Shown piece after piece: positions 24,734 through 33,259 of a stretch of DNA of 51,491 nt. Location: NCBI GenBank assembly GCA_032334235.1, contig JAVSGI010000002.1:1-51491 (forward strand). The letters are read 5' to 3'. Origin of the DNA: Paracoccaceae bacterium Fryx2 (GTDB lineage: Bacteria; Pseudomonadota; Alphaproteobacteria; Rhodobacterales; Rhodobacteraceae). Made by a program: the position numbers and the translations under genes. Positions within the stretch are counted from its first letter, which is position 1, and each line of letters starts with the position of its first letter. The notes under the pieces are model-generated. The model worked only from the letters and a program-made list of their open reading frames with translations, was not told the DNA's origin and did no database searches.

Positions 24734-27700
24734 ATGACTGATGTCACCGCCTACGCGGCGCAATTCGACGGAACCTCGGCCTATGCCCAGGCGCCCGGGG
24801 TTTCGGCCTATGATTTCGGCACCGGCGATTTCACCATCGAGGCCTGGGTGCTGACCACCGGGGGCGGGCCGGTGGCGACGCAGATGGGATCGGATGTCAA
24901 CACCGGGGCGGGCTGGGGCCTGTTCGTGCTGCCCGACGGGCGGCTGGAGCTGGTGACGTTCAACGCAGGCTCCAGCGTCACGGCCACGACGCAGGTTGCG
25001 CCCGCGACCTTTGACGGAAGCTGGCACCACATCGCGGCAGTGCGGGTCGGGGTCGACATGATGATCCTGTTCGACGGGGTGCCGCAGGTGCTGCAACTGG
25101 AGATCAACGGGGTGCCGCCGCTGAACGTCAGCGGCAACCTGCCCTTGACCATCGGGGCGACGACGCTGGTCGGCGCGCAGACCGGGCGGCAGTTCTTTGC
25201 CGGTTCGATCGACGAGTTCCGCCTGTGGAACGTGGCGCTGCAGACGTGGAAGATCGACCAGAACATCTACCACGTCGTCACCATCGACCGCGAAAATCTG
25301 GTGGCGCTATACGGCTTTGACGACAAGACCGGCGCCGACAGCTCCGGCAAGGGCAACACGCTGAGCTTTCAGGGGCCGGTGCTGTTCACCGACCCGGCCT
25401 TCTACTTCGTGCCCGAGGGGCAGCCTTTCATGGCGGTGCAGGTCAGGCTGATGCAGGATTTCCACCTTGATGCCGCCAACCCGTCGGCCCCGCCGACCGA
25501 GGTCAAGGCGCTGCGGGTGGCGCTGTCGCCGCGCGCCTCGGACGGGCAGCGACAGGCGGCGGCGCTGACGCTGAGCACCGATGTCGCGACCACGATCCAT
25601 ACGCAGGGCCGGTCGGTCGCCATCGGGCCCGCAACGCCGGTCACCCTGCAGACCAACAGCCTGAACCAGTTGAATGTCGCGCTGTTTCTGGAGGATGACA
25701 GCCTGGTGGCGCCGCTGCTGAAGGTTCATGCCGATTTCATGGAGGCCGGGGAAAGCATCCTGGTGCCGCTGGATCGCCAGATCCATTTCACCCTGTCGCA
25801 GGTCAGCGGGGCCGACCTGCAGGACGTGGACGATCCGCTGCTGGCCCCGGCGGTCTTTACCGCAGCACAGGCCGACGCGGTGGCGGCGACGGTCAGCAAC
25901 GTGATGGCGGCGGCAGTGCAGCACGACATGCAACCCGCCGACGAGATGTATCGCGCGCCGGGCACGCCGCTTCGCCGCAGGTCGCTGACCTCGCGCCGGG
26001 TGGTGCTGCGGGCCGATGCGCCGGGCGCGCCCGAGCGCGAGAACTACCTGCCCGTCGAGATGGAAAACCCGCTGCTGATGCCGCAGAGCGATCTCTTGCG
26101 CTGCCACTATCTGGCGCAGGATGTGGCGGTGGAGCGGGTGGTGATTCCGACCTTCATGCCGGTGCCGCATTTCCGGTTCGACGTGCAGAGCCGCAGCTTC
26201 ACGCCGCTGACGCAGGCGCAGGCTGGGGCGGCGATCATGTCCCGGATGGCCTCGCCGCACATGCTGACGGCCCTTGGTGCCGATGGCGCAACGGAGGAAC
26301 GGCTGGACGGCATCTCGGATCTTTGGGACCAGTTCGTGGCGGGCGTGCTGAACGTGGTGGACTGGGTGGTTTCGATCGGCCAGAGCATCGTCGAAGGGGT
26401 CCGGGTGGTCATTGCCTACGTGGCCGACGGGGTGACGAAGTTCTTCGACTTCGTGGTGGCCACGGTCGTCGAGGCGGCGGAATTCGTGGTCGGCATGTTC
26501 CGCGCCATCGGGGTGGCGCTGGAAAAGGTGATCGACTTCCTGTCGGCACTGTTCAACCCGGCCGACATCCTGCGCACCCACCGGGTGCTTTACAGGTTCA
26601 TGCAGGAAACCAGCACCTTCGGGCTCGCCTGCCTCAACGACATGAAGACCAGCGCCGACGCGATGTTCGACGATGCCCGGACCACGGTCGACACCTATTT
26701 CGATCAGGCGATTGCCCGGCTTGGCGCCAGCACGGCGGCCGATCAGGGCGAGGGGGCGGCGCTGAACCAGCCGCCCTCGGTTCAGGCGGATTACGTCAAC
26801 CAGAACGTCGCCGAATCAAACATGCAGGCCCCGGGCAACGTGACCAACGCGCCCTCGGCCGCGGTGCTGGATACCGCGGCGACCGGGATCGTCGGCGGGG
26901 CAGGCGCCGATGTGGCGACCCTGAGGACCAACAACCAGACCGCGATCACCGCCTATGCCTCGGCCTCGGACGATTTCATGAACGAGATCATGGCGACGCT
27001 GCTGACCGTGCTGAAATCCTCGCTCGACATGGCGATAGACGTGGCCAAGGCGGTGACAGATGCGGTGCTGGATCTGCTGATCGCGTCGTATCAGCTTGTC
27101 ACCGACATGGTGGACACCCGGCTGGATGTGCCGCTCCTCACCTGGTTCTACGAGGAATTCATCTGCGCGGGCGACGGGTCGAAGCTGAGCTTTCTCAACC
27201 TGTTCGCGCTGGCGGGGGCGGTGCCGCTGACGATCCTGAACAAGCTGTTCCAGGGCAGCGCCCCGTTCTCGGCGGCGTTCGAGACGAAGTTCATGACGCA
27301 GACGTGGCAGGACTACGGGTTCTACCACCTGCCGAGCGCGATCCGGTCTGGCCTGACGCCGCGCCGCGCCGAGGCGTTTGCGGCGCTGGAAGGCACCGAC
27401 GATCCCGACTGGAAGGACAAGCTGGCCTATGCGCAGGGCTTCATCTTCTCGGTGTCGGTCGCAGTGTGGTTCGGCGGCGTGGCCTTCAAGGATTCGACCA
27501 ATGTTTCGGTGCTGGACCCGGGCTTTTCCACCGTTTCGATGACCCCGATCGTGGTGGGAGAGTTCGTGGCGCAACTGGCGTCCTATCCGATCCATGACAG
27601 CTATCCGCCGAATTCGGCGGCGGCGCTGGAGGTTTCGATCTGGTCGCTGCAATGGCTGCCCTTCGCGATGGATGCCGGCGATCTGGGCCTTGCGGTGAAG

Positions 27701-28066
27701 AAGCCGCCGGGGGCTGCGGCCTATGTGAACACGGCACAGAACGGGATTGTCGGGGTCTGGGGGATCATCCATGCCTCGATGTTCGTGGCGCTCTATGTGC
27801 TGGAGCTGATCGCGCTGGTGAACGACACCACCAAGAGCCAGGCGCAGAAGATCGGCGATGCGGTCGACATCGGGTTCAAGGTGTCTTCCAACGTCACCAG
27901 CACCGCGCCGGAGTGGATCGGCTTTGCCCGCTATGGCATGGCGGACCCCGAGGTGAAGGCTGCGGTGGTCATCGTCGATGTCGTGGCGGCGGCAGGGGTG
28001 GCGCTGATCACGCTGGGCCGGACCATCGCGGCAATGGTGCGACATGCCCTTATCCAGCCGCGCTGA
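24734..28066 (+). CDS. Large LamG-like protein with hydrophobic helices, unknown function
   Basis: 1110 residues. Residues about 1-220 look like a LamG/concanavalin-type jelly roll (FDGTSAYAQAPG, FTIEAWVLTTGGG, FDGSWHHIAAVRVG, GSIDEFRLWNVAL), usually a carbohydrate- or surface-binding fold. The remaining 890 residues are not recognised. They contain long hydrophobic or amphipathic helices at about 530-612 (KFFDFVVATVVEAAEFVVGM), 755-805, 1005-1035 and 1070-1105, reminiscent of membrane-inserting proteins. There is no N-terminal signal peptide, so secretion or membrane entry would need another route. The 3' end overlaps the next gene by 23 bases. Confidence 0.75.
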   Translation: MTDVTAYAAQFDGTSAYAQAPGVSAYDFGTGDFTIEAWVLTTGGGPVATQMGSDVNTGAGWGLFVLPDGRLELVTFNAGSSVTATTQVAPATFDGSWHHIAAVRVGVDMMILFDGVPQVLQLEINGVPPLNVSGNLPLTIGATTLVGAQTGRQFFAGSIDEFRLWNVALQTWKIDQNIYHVVTIDRENLVALYGFDDKTGADSSGKGNTLSFQGPVLFTDPAFYFVPEGQPFMAVQVRLMQDFHLDAANPSAPPTEVKALRVALSPRASDGQRQAAALTLSTDVATTIHTQGRSVAIGPATPVTLQTNSLNQLNVALFLEDDSLVAPLLKVHADFMEAGESILVPLDRQIHFTLSQVSGADLQDVDDPLLAPAVFTAAQADAVAATVSNVMAAAVQHDMQPADEMYRAPGTPLRRRSLTSRRVVLRADAPGAPERENYLPVEMENPLLMPQSDLLRCHYLAQDVAVERVVIPTFMPVPHFRFDVQSRSFTPLTQAQAGAAIMSRMASPHMLTALGADGATEERLDGISDLWDQFVAGVLNVVDWVVSIGQSIVEGVRVVIAYVADGVTKFFDFVVATVVEAAEFVVGMFRAIGVALEKVIDFLSALFNPADILRTHRVLYRFMQETSTFGLACLNDMKTSADAMFDDARTTVDTYFDQAIARLGASTAADQGEGAALNQPPSVQADYVNQNVAESNMQAPGNVTNAPSAAVLDTAATGIVGGAGADVATLRTNNQTAITAYASASDDFMNEIMATLLTVLKSSLDMAIDVAKAVTDAVLDLLIASYQLVTDMVDTRLDVPLLTWFYEEFICAGDGSKLSFLNLFALAGAVPLTILNKLFQGSAPFSAAFETKFMTQTWQDYGFYHLPSAIRSGLTPRRAEAFAALEGTDDPDWKDKLAYAQGFIFSVSVAVWFGGVAFKDSTNVSVLDPGFSTVSMTPIVVGEFVAQLASYPIHDSYPPNSAAALEVSIWSLQWLPFAMDAGDLGLAVKKPPGAAAYVNTAQNGIVGVWGIIHASMFVALYVLELIALVNDTTKSQAQKIGDAVDIGFKVSSNVTSTAPEWIGFARYGMADPEVKAAVVIVDVVAAAGVALITLGRTIAAMVRHALIQPR

Positions 28067-29060
28067 ACCGGGGCAGGGTGGCCCGGCGCTGGGGCGCGCC
28101 TTCGCGGCGGCGGCGGCGGCTGCGGCCGACCCGTGGCTGGCGCGCCACCTTGGCCCGGTGCTGGCGCGCTATGCCCTGGATGGCGGGTGCGGCGTCTCGG
28201 GCCTGAATCACGACGGGTCGCCGTTGCAGCTTTGCCTGGGCCTGCGGGCCGACAGGGCGGGGTGGCGGGTGATCCTCGATCCGGCGTTGGGGCCCGGCCC
28301 CGCGCAACTGCGCCATGACCGCGCCCGCCGCGCGCTGGCCCGCGATCTGGCGGCGCAGGGGGCGGCCGGGGCCTGGCCGGAGTTTGACCGGCTTCTGGCG
28401 GACTGCGGGCCGGATGCCGCCCTGCCCGCAGCGGATTTCGCGCACGGCGCGTTCTGGGTCGGTGCCGAGATCGGCGGGCCGGGGCGGGCGATCTATGTCG
28501 ATGCCGCGGCCCGGCCCGCTGCCGAAGGCTGGGCGCGGGCCGCCACGGCGTTTCGCGCCTGCGCCGCTGCCGAAGGCGAGATCGGCCCGACGCTGGCGGC
28601 GCTGGCGGATGTGGCGGTGCCATCCTCGGTCGGGATCGAGGTGCGGGGCGGGCAGCGCCGGCTGAAGCTGCATTGCCGCCTGCGCGCCGCGCCGCCGCAG
28701 GGTGCGCTGGCCGCGGCCCTGCCGATGCTGGCCGACTCCCGGCTGCTGTCGGCGGTGGCGGCGCTGATGCAGGGCGGGCCGGGGCTGAGCCTGCATGGCT
28801 TCGTGATCGAAGCGGCTTTCGATGCGGAAACCGGACTGCTGGGCGATGCCAAGCTTGACCTTGCGATGCCGGAGCTTTGGCCGCCGGCGGTCGCGCTTCA
28901 CCGCAGCCGCGCCGCGGCGGCCGCGCTGGGGGTAAACTGGCCCGACACGTCGGTGGCGCGGCTTTCGGGCTTTGCGCGGCTTTCCTATGTCGGGATCGGG
29001 CGGGGGGCGGACGGGCAGACCCGGCTCAACCTGTATTTCAAGCCCGCCCCCCCGCCATGA
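28044..29060 (+). CDS. Protein of unknown function with faint ABBA-prenyltransferase-like features
   Basis: 338 residues, alanine- and arginine-rich. A segment near residues 50-80 (VSGLNHDGSPLQLCLGLRAD, then ILDPA) and the C-terminus (FARLSYVGIGRGADGQTRLN, then LYFKP) resemble the first and last strands of bacterial ABBA-fold (indole/aromatic) prenyltransferases. The usual glutamate in the DGSPxEL motif is glutamine here. I could not see the full set of diphosphate-binding basic residues. This is a weak resemblance, not an assignment. The start overlaps the LamG gene by 23 bases and the stop overlaps the next start as ATGA. Confidence 0.5.
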   Translation: MPLSSRAEPGQGGPALGRAFAAAAAAAADPWLARHLGPVLARYALDGGCGVSGLNHDGSPLQLCLGLRADRAGWRVILDPALGPGPAQLRHDRARRALARDLAAQGAAGAWPEFDRLLADCGPDAALPAADFAHGAFWVGAEIGGPGRAIYVDAAARPAAEGWARAATAFRACAAAEGEIGPTLAALADVAVPSSVGIEVRGGQRRLKLHCRLRAAPPQGALAAALPMLADSRLLSAVAALMQGGPGLSLHGFVIEAAFDAETGLLGDAKLDLAMPELWPPAVALHRSRAAAAALGVNWPDTSVARLSGFARLSYVGIGRGADGQTRLNLYFKPAPPP

Positions 29061-30022
29061 CGCCGGACCGCGACCTGATCGCCGCGGCGCTGCGGGCCGG
29101 GGCCGGGGCGCTGTGCCGCCATCAGGCTCCGGGCGGGCTGTGGCGCGACTATGACCTGCCGGTGGGGGTGTCGGATGAATGGGTCACGGCGCTGGTCGGG
29201 CTGTGTCTGGCCGGGGTTGCGGCGGTGGAGCCGTCGGCCCGGCCCGCCGCCGCCGCCGCAGAGTCGGCGTTGACCGGCGGCCGTTGCCGCCCGGCGGGGC
29301 TGGGCTTCAACCGTGCCGTGGCCGCCGATGCCGACAGCACGGCGACCGGGCTGCTGCTGGCGGCGGCGCTCGGAAGGCCGCCCCATCCGGCCGATCCGGG
29401 CTTTCTGGCGGCCCATGTCCGGCCGGATGGCGGGGTTGCGACCTTTCATGGGCCGCTGGGCTGGGGGCGCGGCCACGCCTGCGTGACCCCCGTCGCGGCG
29501 CTGGCGCTCAGGGCCTGCGGGCAGCCCTTGCCGGGCGGGATTGCGCCATATGCCCGGCGGATGCGCGGCGATGATGGCTTCTGGCCTGCCTATTGGTGGC
29601 CCGGCCCGTTCTATGCCACCGCCGCCTGGCTGCGGCTGGGGGCGTCGTGCGGGCTTGACCTGCCGCCGCCGGCCCGGCCCCTGGCCCATCCGATCCATAC
29701 CGCCATGGACCTGGCGCTTGCGCTGGAGATTGCGCTGCACTGGCAGGCCGACGCTGCCGGGGATCTGGTGGCGGGCCTGCTGGCCTGTCAGGGCAGCGAC
29801 GGCCGCTGGCCGCCCAGCCGCACCCTGCGCGTGACCGACCCCGACTGCACCGATGCCGCCGGAGCGACCGGGGCGCTTTACGCCGACCATGCCGGGCTTG
29901 TCACCACCGCGATGGCGGTGCGGGCGCTGGGGGCCGTGCTGGCCGGGGCTAGTCGGACTGCGGCGAGAACCGCGCCACCATCTGATGCAGGTTGCCCGGA
30001 TAGCAGAGTTGCACCCGGGTGA
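29057..30022 (+). CDS. Terpene-cyclase/prenyltransferase-toroid-like protein
   Basis: 321 residues with repeating helical units as in (alpha/alpha)6 toroids of squalene/hopene cyclases and protein prenyltransferase beta subunits. Residues 91-95 are DADST in the setting AVAADADSTATGLLLAA. This is close to the class II cyclase DxDD-TA motif but with serine at the fourth position; the central catalytic Asp93 is kept. QW-like repeats occur (GLWRDYDLP, DGGVATFH, GDDGFWPAYWW, GSDGRWPPSRT). The start overlaps the previous stop as ATGA. The last 74 bases lie antisense to the hutC-like gene. The length is about half that of full hopene cyclases. Confidence 0.6.
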   Translation: MTPDRDLIAAALRAGAGALCRHQAPGGLWRDYDLPVGVSDEWVTALVGLCLAGVAAVEPSARPAAAAAESALTGGRCRPAGLGFNRAVAADADSTATGLLLAAALGRPPHPADPGFLAAHVRPDGGVATFHGPLGWGRGHACVTPVAALALRACGQPLPGGIAPYARRMRGDDGFWPAYWWPGPFYATAAWLRLGASCGLDLPPPARPLAHPIHTAMDLALALEIALHWQADAAGDLVAGLLACQGSDGRWPPSRTLRVTDPDCTDAAGATGALYADHAGLVTTAMAVRALGAVLAGASRTAARTAPPSDAGCPDSRVAPG

Positions 30023-30638
30023 CGCCGGTGCCGGAAAACTCGGTGCGCCGATCAACCACGAGGCAGGCGGTTCCCGGCGTGATCTGCAACGCCCCGGCCA
30101 GCGCCCGGCCGGCGCCGATCGCGCTGACGCGGTGTTCGGCGCCGCTCCATGGCGTGGTGCGCAGCAGCCAGCCGCCTGCCCCTTCGGCGGTGAAATCCCG
30201 GCCCTCGGCCTCGGGCACGGCGGCAAGGTTGATCAGCCGGTCCTCGTGGCAGTAGGGCAGGGAGTCGGCGCAGTGCAGGCAGGTCAGCGCCAGCAGCCGG
30301 GCCTCGCCAAGGCCGTCGTCGGGGGTGGCGGGCCGCACCTCGCGCGACAGCAGCCGGTAGGAATAGCGGCGGCCAAGCCGGGTGATGTCACGTTCGATGT
30401 CGGTGATCTCCATCACCGCCGACTGCACGCGGGGCAGGCAGACCACGGTGCCCGACTTGCGCCGCCGTTGCAGCAGGCCCGCGCGGGTCAGCTGGGTCAG
30501 CACCTTGTTGACCGTCATCCGCGACACGCCGTAGTGGCTGGCAAGCTCGGTCTCGAACGGGATGCGGAAGCCGGGTTGCCAGACCCCCGTGAGGATGTTG
30601 GCGCGCACATCGTTCAGGATGCGGTCGTGCTGCGTCAT
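29949..30638 (-). CDS. GntR-family transcriptional regulator, HutC subfamily
   Basis: 229 residues. The N-terminal winged helix (ILNDVRANILTGVWQPGFRI, then GVSRMTVNKVLTQLTRAGLL) is followed by a UTRA effector-binding domain (AGRALAGALQITPGTACLVV, then RRTEFSGTGVTRVQL). These define a HutC-type regulator; it reads much like HutC proteins, but no other hut gene is present. The start at 30638 overlaps the kinase stop as ATGA, making it the last gene of the operon it probably controls. A matching HutC-type operator (GTATAGAC) lies in front of the first transporter gene at 37390. Confidence 0.85.
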   Translation of the reverse strand: MTQHDRILNDVRANILTGVWQPGFRIPFETELASHYGVSRMTVNKVLTQLTRAGLLQRRRKSGTVVCLPRVQSAVMEITDIERDITRLGRRYSYRLLSREVRPATPDDGLGEARLLALTCLHCADSLPYCHEDRLINLAAVPEAEGRDFTAEGAGGWLLRTTPWSGAEHRVSAIGAGRALAGALQITPGTACLVVDRRTEFSGTGVTRVQLCYPGNLHQMVARFSPQSD

Positions 30639-31912
30639 GCCGGCGAGCGGAGGCGGTCGAAAAAGCGGGTCATGCGGTCCTGGCCGGCCAGCGGGGGCGA
30701 CCCGGCCGCCAGCGCCACGGCAAAACCGATCGCGCTGGAGGTCGGGCTGTGCGCCCCGCCGCCTGCGCGCAGGTTCATCACCAGCGTCGGGCAGAGGAAC
30801 AGCGCCAGCCGCATCACGCTTTCCCAGTCTGGCGGCAGCATCCCCGCCCGCGCCAGCGTCGCCAGCCACGGCCGCCAGTAGCGGTCGGCCTTGACTGCCA
30901 GCAGGTCGTCGCGCAATCGGCTGGGGGCAAAGTCGGTGTCGATGTGCAGGTGCGTGCCGTCGTGGCGGGCGGTGGAGTGGAAGCGGTCGGTCGCAAGCGG
31001 GCTGTCATACAGCCAGAACGGATGCGCCAGCGCGTTGTGGAAGGTCGCCTTGATCTCGGCCATGAGCGAGGGCACCCGTGCCCCGGCAAAGGCCGGGTCG
31101 AACAGCACCAGCGCATCGCCGGGCCCGCGCCGTTCATACCAGACGTTGGCATTGTGCGCGTCGCCATGGGCCACGATGCCGCCCGCATCGGCCAGCCGGG
31201 CGGGGTTCAGCCGGGCGTGGGCGGCGGCGAACAGGGTGGCGATGCTGTCGCGGTATTCGATGCCGTTCAGCACCGGGCGGGCGGTGGCGAAGGCGTCCCA
31301 CGTCAGGCTTGCGCCCGGCAGATCGACCGTCCGGCCCAGATAGAACGACGCCAGCCTGCCGCCGGGCCAGTGGCCGGTTGCCGGGTCGGTCAGGCGCTGG
31401 TGGAACAGGCGGTGAATCGGCTCGGCGGCCGATTGCGCGGGGGTGATGGCGGTCAGGCTGGCCTGCGCCACGGAAAGCAGGTGGTCGTTCAGCGCGGCCT
31501 CGGCCTCCAGCGCCCGGGTGGCGGCGGCGGCATCGGGCGCCAGATCCAGCGCGCGCAGCACGTCGGAAAAGCGCGGGTCGCTGCGGCGGGCATAGACCAG
31601 GATCTGCTCGCCCGGCAGGGTGGAGGCCAGCAGCGGCAGGTCGACCGGCAGGCCCGCCCGCGCCAGGATGTCGGCGCGATAGTATTCGCCCGGCATCTCG
31701 GCCTCGCCTTCCTCCTGATGGAACTTGAAGAAGTAGCCCTTGCCGCCCGCGTCGAAAAATCCGTTCAGCGAGTTCAGCGAATACTGGTCGTGGTTGATCG
31801 TCAGATTTATAGGCACCAGCGCGAACAGGTCGCGCAGCAGCGCGGTCAGCGCGGCGATGGCGGCGGCGCTGTCGGTCGCCGCAAGGGCGCGGATTTCGGC
31901 GGTGCGCGACAC
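30635..31912 (-). CDS. APH-like phosphotransferase family protein
   Basis: 425 residues. The kinase-like fold is shown by the catalytic segment VAHGDAHNANVWYE (Brenner-type HGD-x(4)-N) and the metal-binding ALVLFDPAFAG. The N-terminal nucleotide-binding lobe has FFKFHQEEGEAEMPGEYYR. Members phosphorylate small molecules such as amino sugars, choline or homoserine; the substrate here is unknown, perhaps the compound imported by the neighbouring ABC system. The start codon is inferred as GTG at 31912, four bases after the hisD-like stop, because no ATG fits. The 3' end overlaps the regulator gene. Confidence 0.75.
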   Translation of the reverse strand: MSRTAEIRALAATDSAAAIAALTALLRDLFALVPINLTINHDQYSLNSLNGFFDAGGKGYFFKFHQEEGEAEMPGEYYRADILARAGLPVDLPLLASTLPGEQILVYARRSDPRFSDVLRALDLAPDAAAATRALEAEAALNDHLLSVAQASLTAITPAQSAAEPIHRLFHQRLTDPATGHWPGGRLASFYLGRTVDLPGASLTWDAFATARPVLNGIEYRDSIATLFAAAHARLNPARLADAGGIVAHGDAHNANVWYERRGPGDALVLFDPAFAGARVPSLMAEIKATFHNALAHPFWLYDSPLATDRFHSTARHDGTHLHIDTDFAPSRLRDDLLAVKADRYWRPWLATLARAGMLPPDWESVMRLALFLCPTLVMNLRAGGGAHSPTSSAIGFAVALAAGSPPLAGQDRMTRFFDRLRSPA

Positions 31913-31916
31913 CGGG

Positions 31917-33245
31917 TCAGCCGCGCTTGAGGTAAGGCGCGCGCATCGCGGATACCGCGTTGGCATGGGACGAGAAGCCCTCATACAGCGCCAGCTTCCC
32001 CGCCTGATCGGCAAAGGCCGGGTAGGCGGTGGCGGTGACATGGCCGATCGACGAACGCTTGACGAAATCGCTGACCGACAGCGGCCCCCAGGTGCGCGCC
32101 CCGCGCGAGGTTGGCAGCACCGCGTTCGGCCCCAGCCCGAAATTGGCGATCGACACCGGGGTGTGGATGCCCAGCAGCACCTCGGCGGCCTCGGTGATCC
32201 GGCCCAGATGCTCGAAGGGTTCGGTCGAGAGGATCTCCAGATGTTCGGGGGCATAGTCGTTGATGAAGTCGTAGCTTTCCTCAACCGACCCGGTCAGGAT
32301 GATCCCGCCAGAGGCCCCGCCCAGCACCGCGTTGGAAAACGCGACCCGCTGCGGCGTCATCGCGGCCCAGTGGCCGGGCAGGGCCTCCAACGCCTGTGCG
32401 GCCACGCGGCGCGAATGGGTCACGAGCCAGGCCGAGCTGTCGGGCCCGTGTTCGGCCTCGATCAGCAGATCGAGCGCCGCCAGCCCGCCATGGACGGTGT
32501 CATCGGCAAAGATGATCGCCTCGGAGGGGCCGGCGGGCAGGCCGGGGTTGATGATGTCGGCCAAGAGGCGCTTGGCGGCCACCACCCAGGGGCTGCCCGG
32601 CCCCACGATCTTCAGCGCCGGGCGCACGGTTTCGGTGCCGTAGGCCGCCGCCGCCACCGCCTGCGCGCCCCCGGCCTTGTAGACGGTTTCCACCCCCGCC
32701 AGCCGCGCCGCGACGAGCGTTGCGGCATCGACCCGGCCATCGGGCGCGGGCGGGGTGAAGATCGCGATGCGCGGCACCCCCGCCACCACGGCCGGAACCG
32801 AGGTCATCATGGTGACCGAGGGAAACGACCCCTTGCCGCGCGGCACATACAGCGCGACGGACCGGATCGGGGTGAAGCGGTCGCCGGCAAAGGCGCCGGG
32901 ACGGATTTCCTTCATCCACATCGGCTCGGGCGCCTGTTCCTGATGGAAGCTGCGGATGTTGTCGATGCCGAACCGGATCGCTTCGACGATTTCGGGCGAG
33001 ACCAGCGTGAACGCCTCGTCGAATTCGGCGGGGGTCACCTGCAGCGTCTCGCGCGTCAGGCTGGCGGCGCCGTCGAGCGTCTGGCCGAAGCGCACAAGGG
33101 CGGCGTCGCCTTCGGTCCGCACCGCCTCGATGATCGGGGCGGCGCGTTCCAGATAGGTCGCAAGGTCGGCCTCGGACCGTTTCAGCAGGGCGGCGCGCTG
33201 CGCGGCGGTCAGGTCGGCAAGAACATGGAAATTCACGGGTTTCAT
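31917..33245 (-). CDS. HisD-like NAD-dependent alcohol dehydrogenase (histidinol dehydrogenase paralogue)
   Basis: 442 residues aligning along its whole length with histidinol dehydrogenase. By spacing, E. coli catalytic Glu326-His327 correspond to E334-H335 (APEHLE). The zinc ligands Gln259, His262, Asp360 and His419 correspond to E263, H266, N368 and H427, and substrate-contacting His367 corresponds to A375. Two of four zinc ligands are thus changed, so histidine biosynthesis is unlikely. Related HisD-like enzymes such as HpsN (sulfopropanediol dehydrogenase) oxidise other alcohols. The setting, between an ABC importer and a kinase under a HutC-type regulator, points to catabolism of an imported alcohol or polyol. 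The start at 33245 has GAGGGCACC upstream. Confidence 0.88.
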   Translation of the reverse strand: MKPVNFHVLADLTAAQRAALLKRSEADLATYLERAAPIIEAVRTEGDAALVRFGQTLDGAASLTRETLQVTPAEFDEAFTLVSPEIVEAIRFGIDNIRSFHQEQAPEPMWMKEIRPGAFAGDRFTPIRSVALYVPRGKGSFPSVTMMTSVPAVVAGVPRIAIFTPPAPDGRVDAATLVAARLAGVETVYKAGGAQAVAAAAYGTETVRPALKIVGPGSPWVVAAKRLLADIINPGLPAGPSEAIIFADDTVHGGLAALDLLIEAEHGPDSSAWLVTHSRRVAAQALEALPGHWAAMTPQRVAFSNAVLGGASGGIILTGSVEESYDFINDYAPEHLEILSTEPFEHLGRITEAAEVLLGIHTPVSIANFGLGPNAVLPTSRGARTWGPLSVSDFVKRSSIGHVTATAYPAFADQAGKLALYEGFSSHANAVSAMRAPYLKRG

Positions 33246-33259
33246 CGGGGTGCCCTCGG

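Noticed and set aside
31917-33245. Histidine biosynthesis gene hisD
   Set aside because: Two zinc ligands and a substrate-contacting histidine are changed, and the neighbours are catabolic and transport genes.
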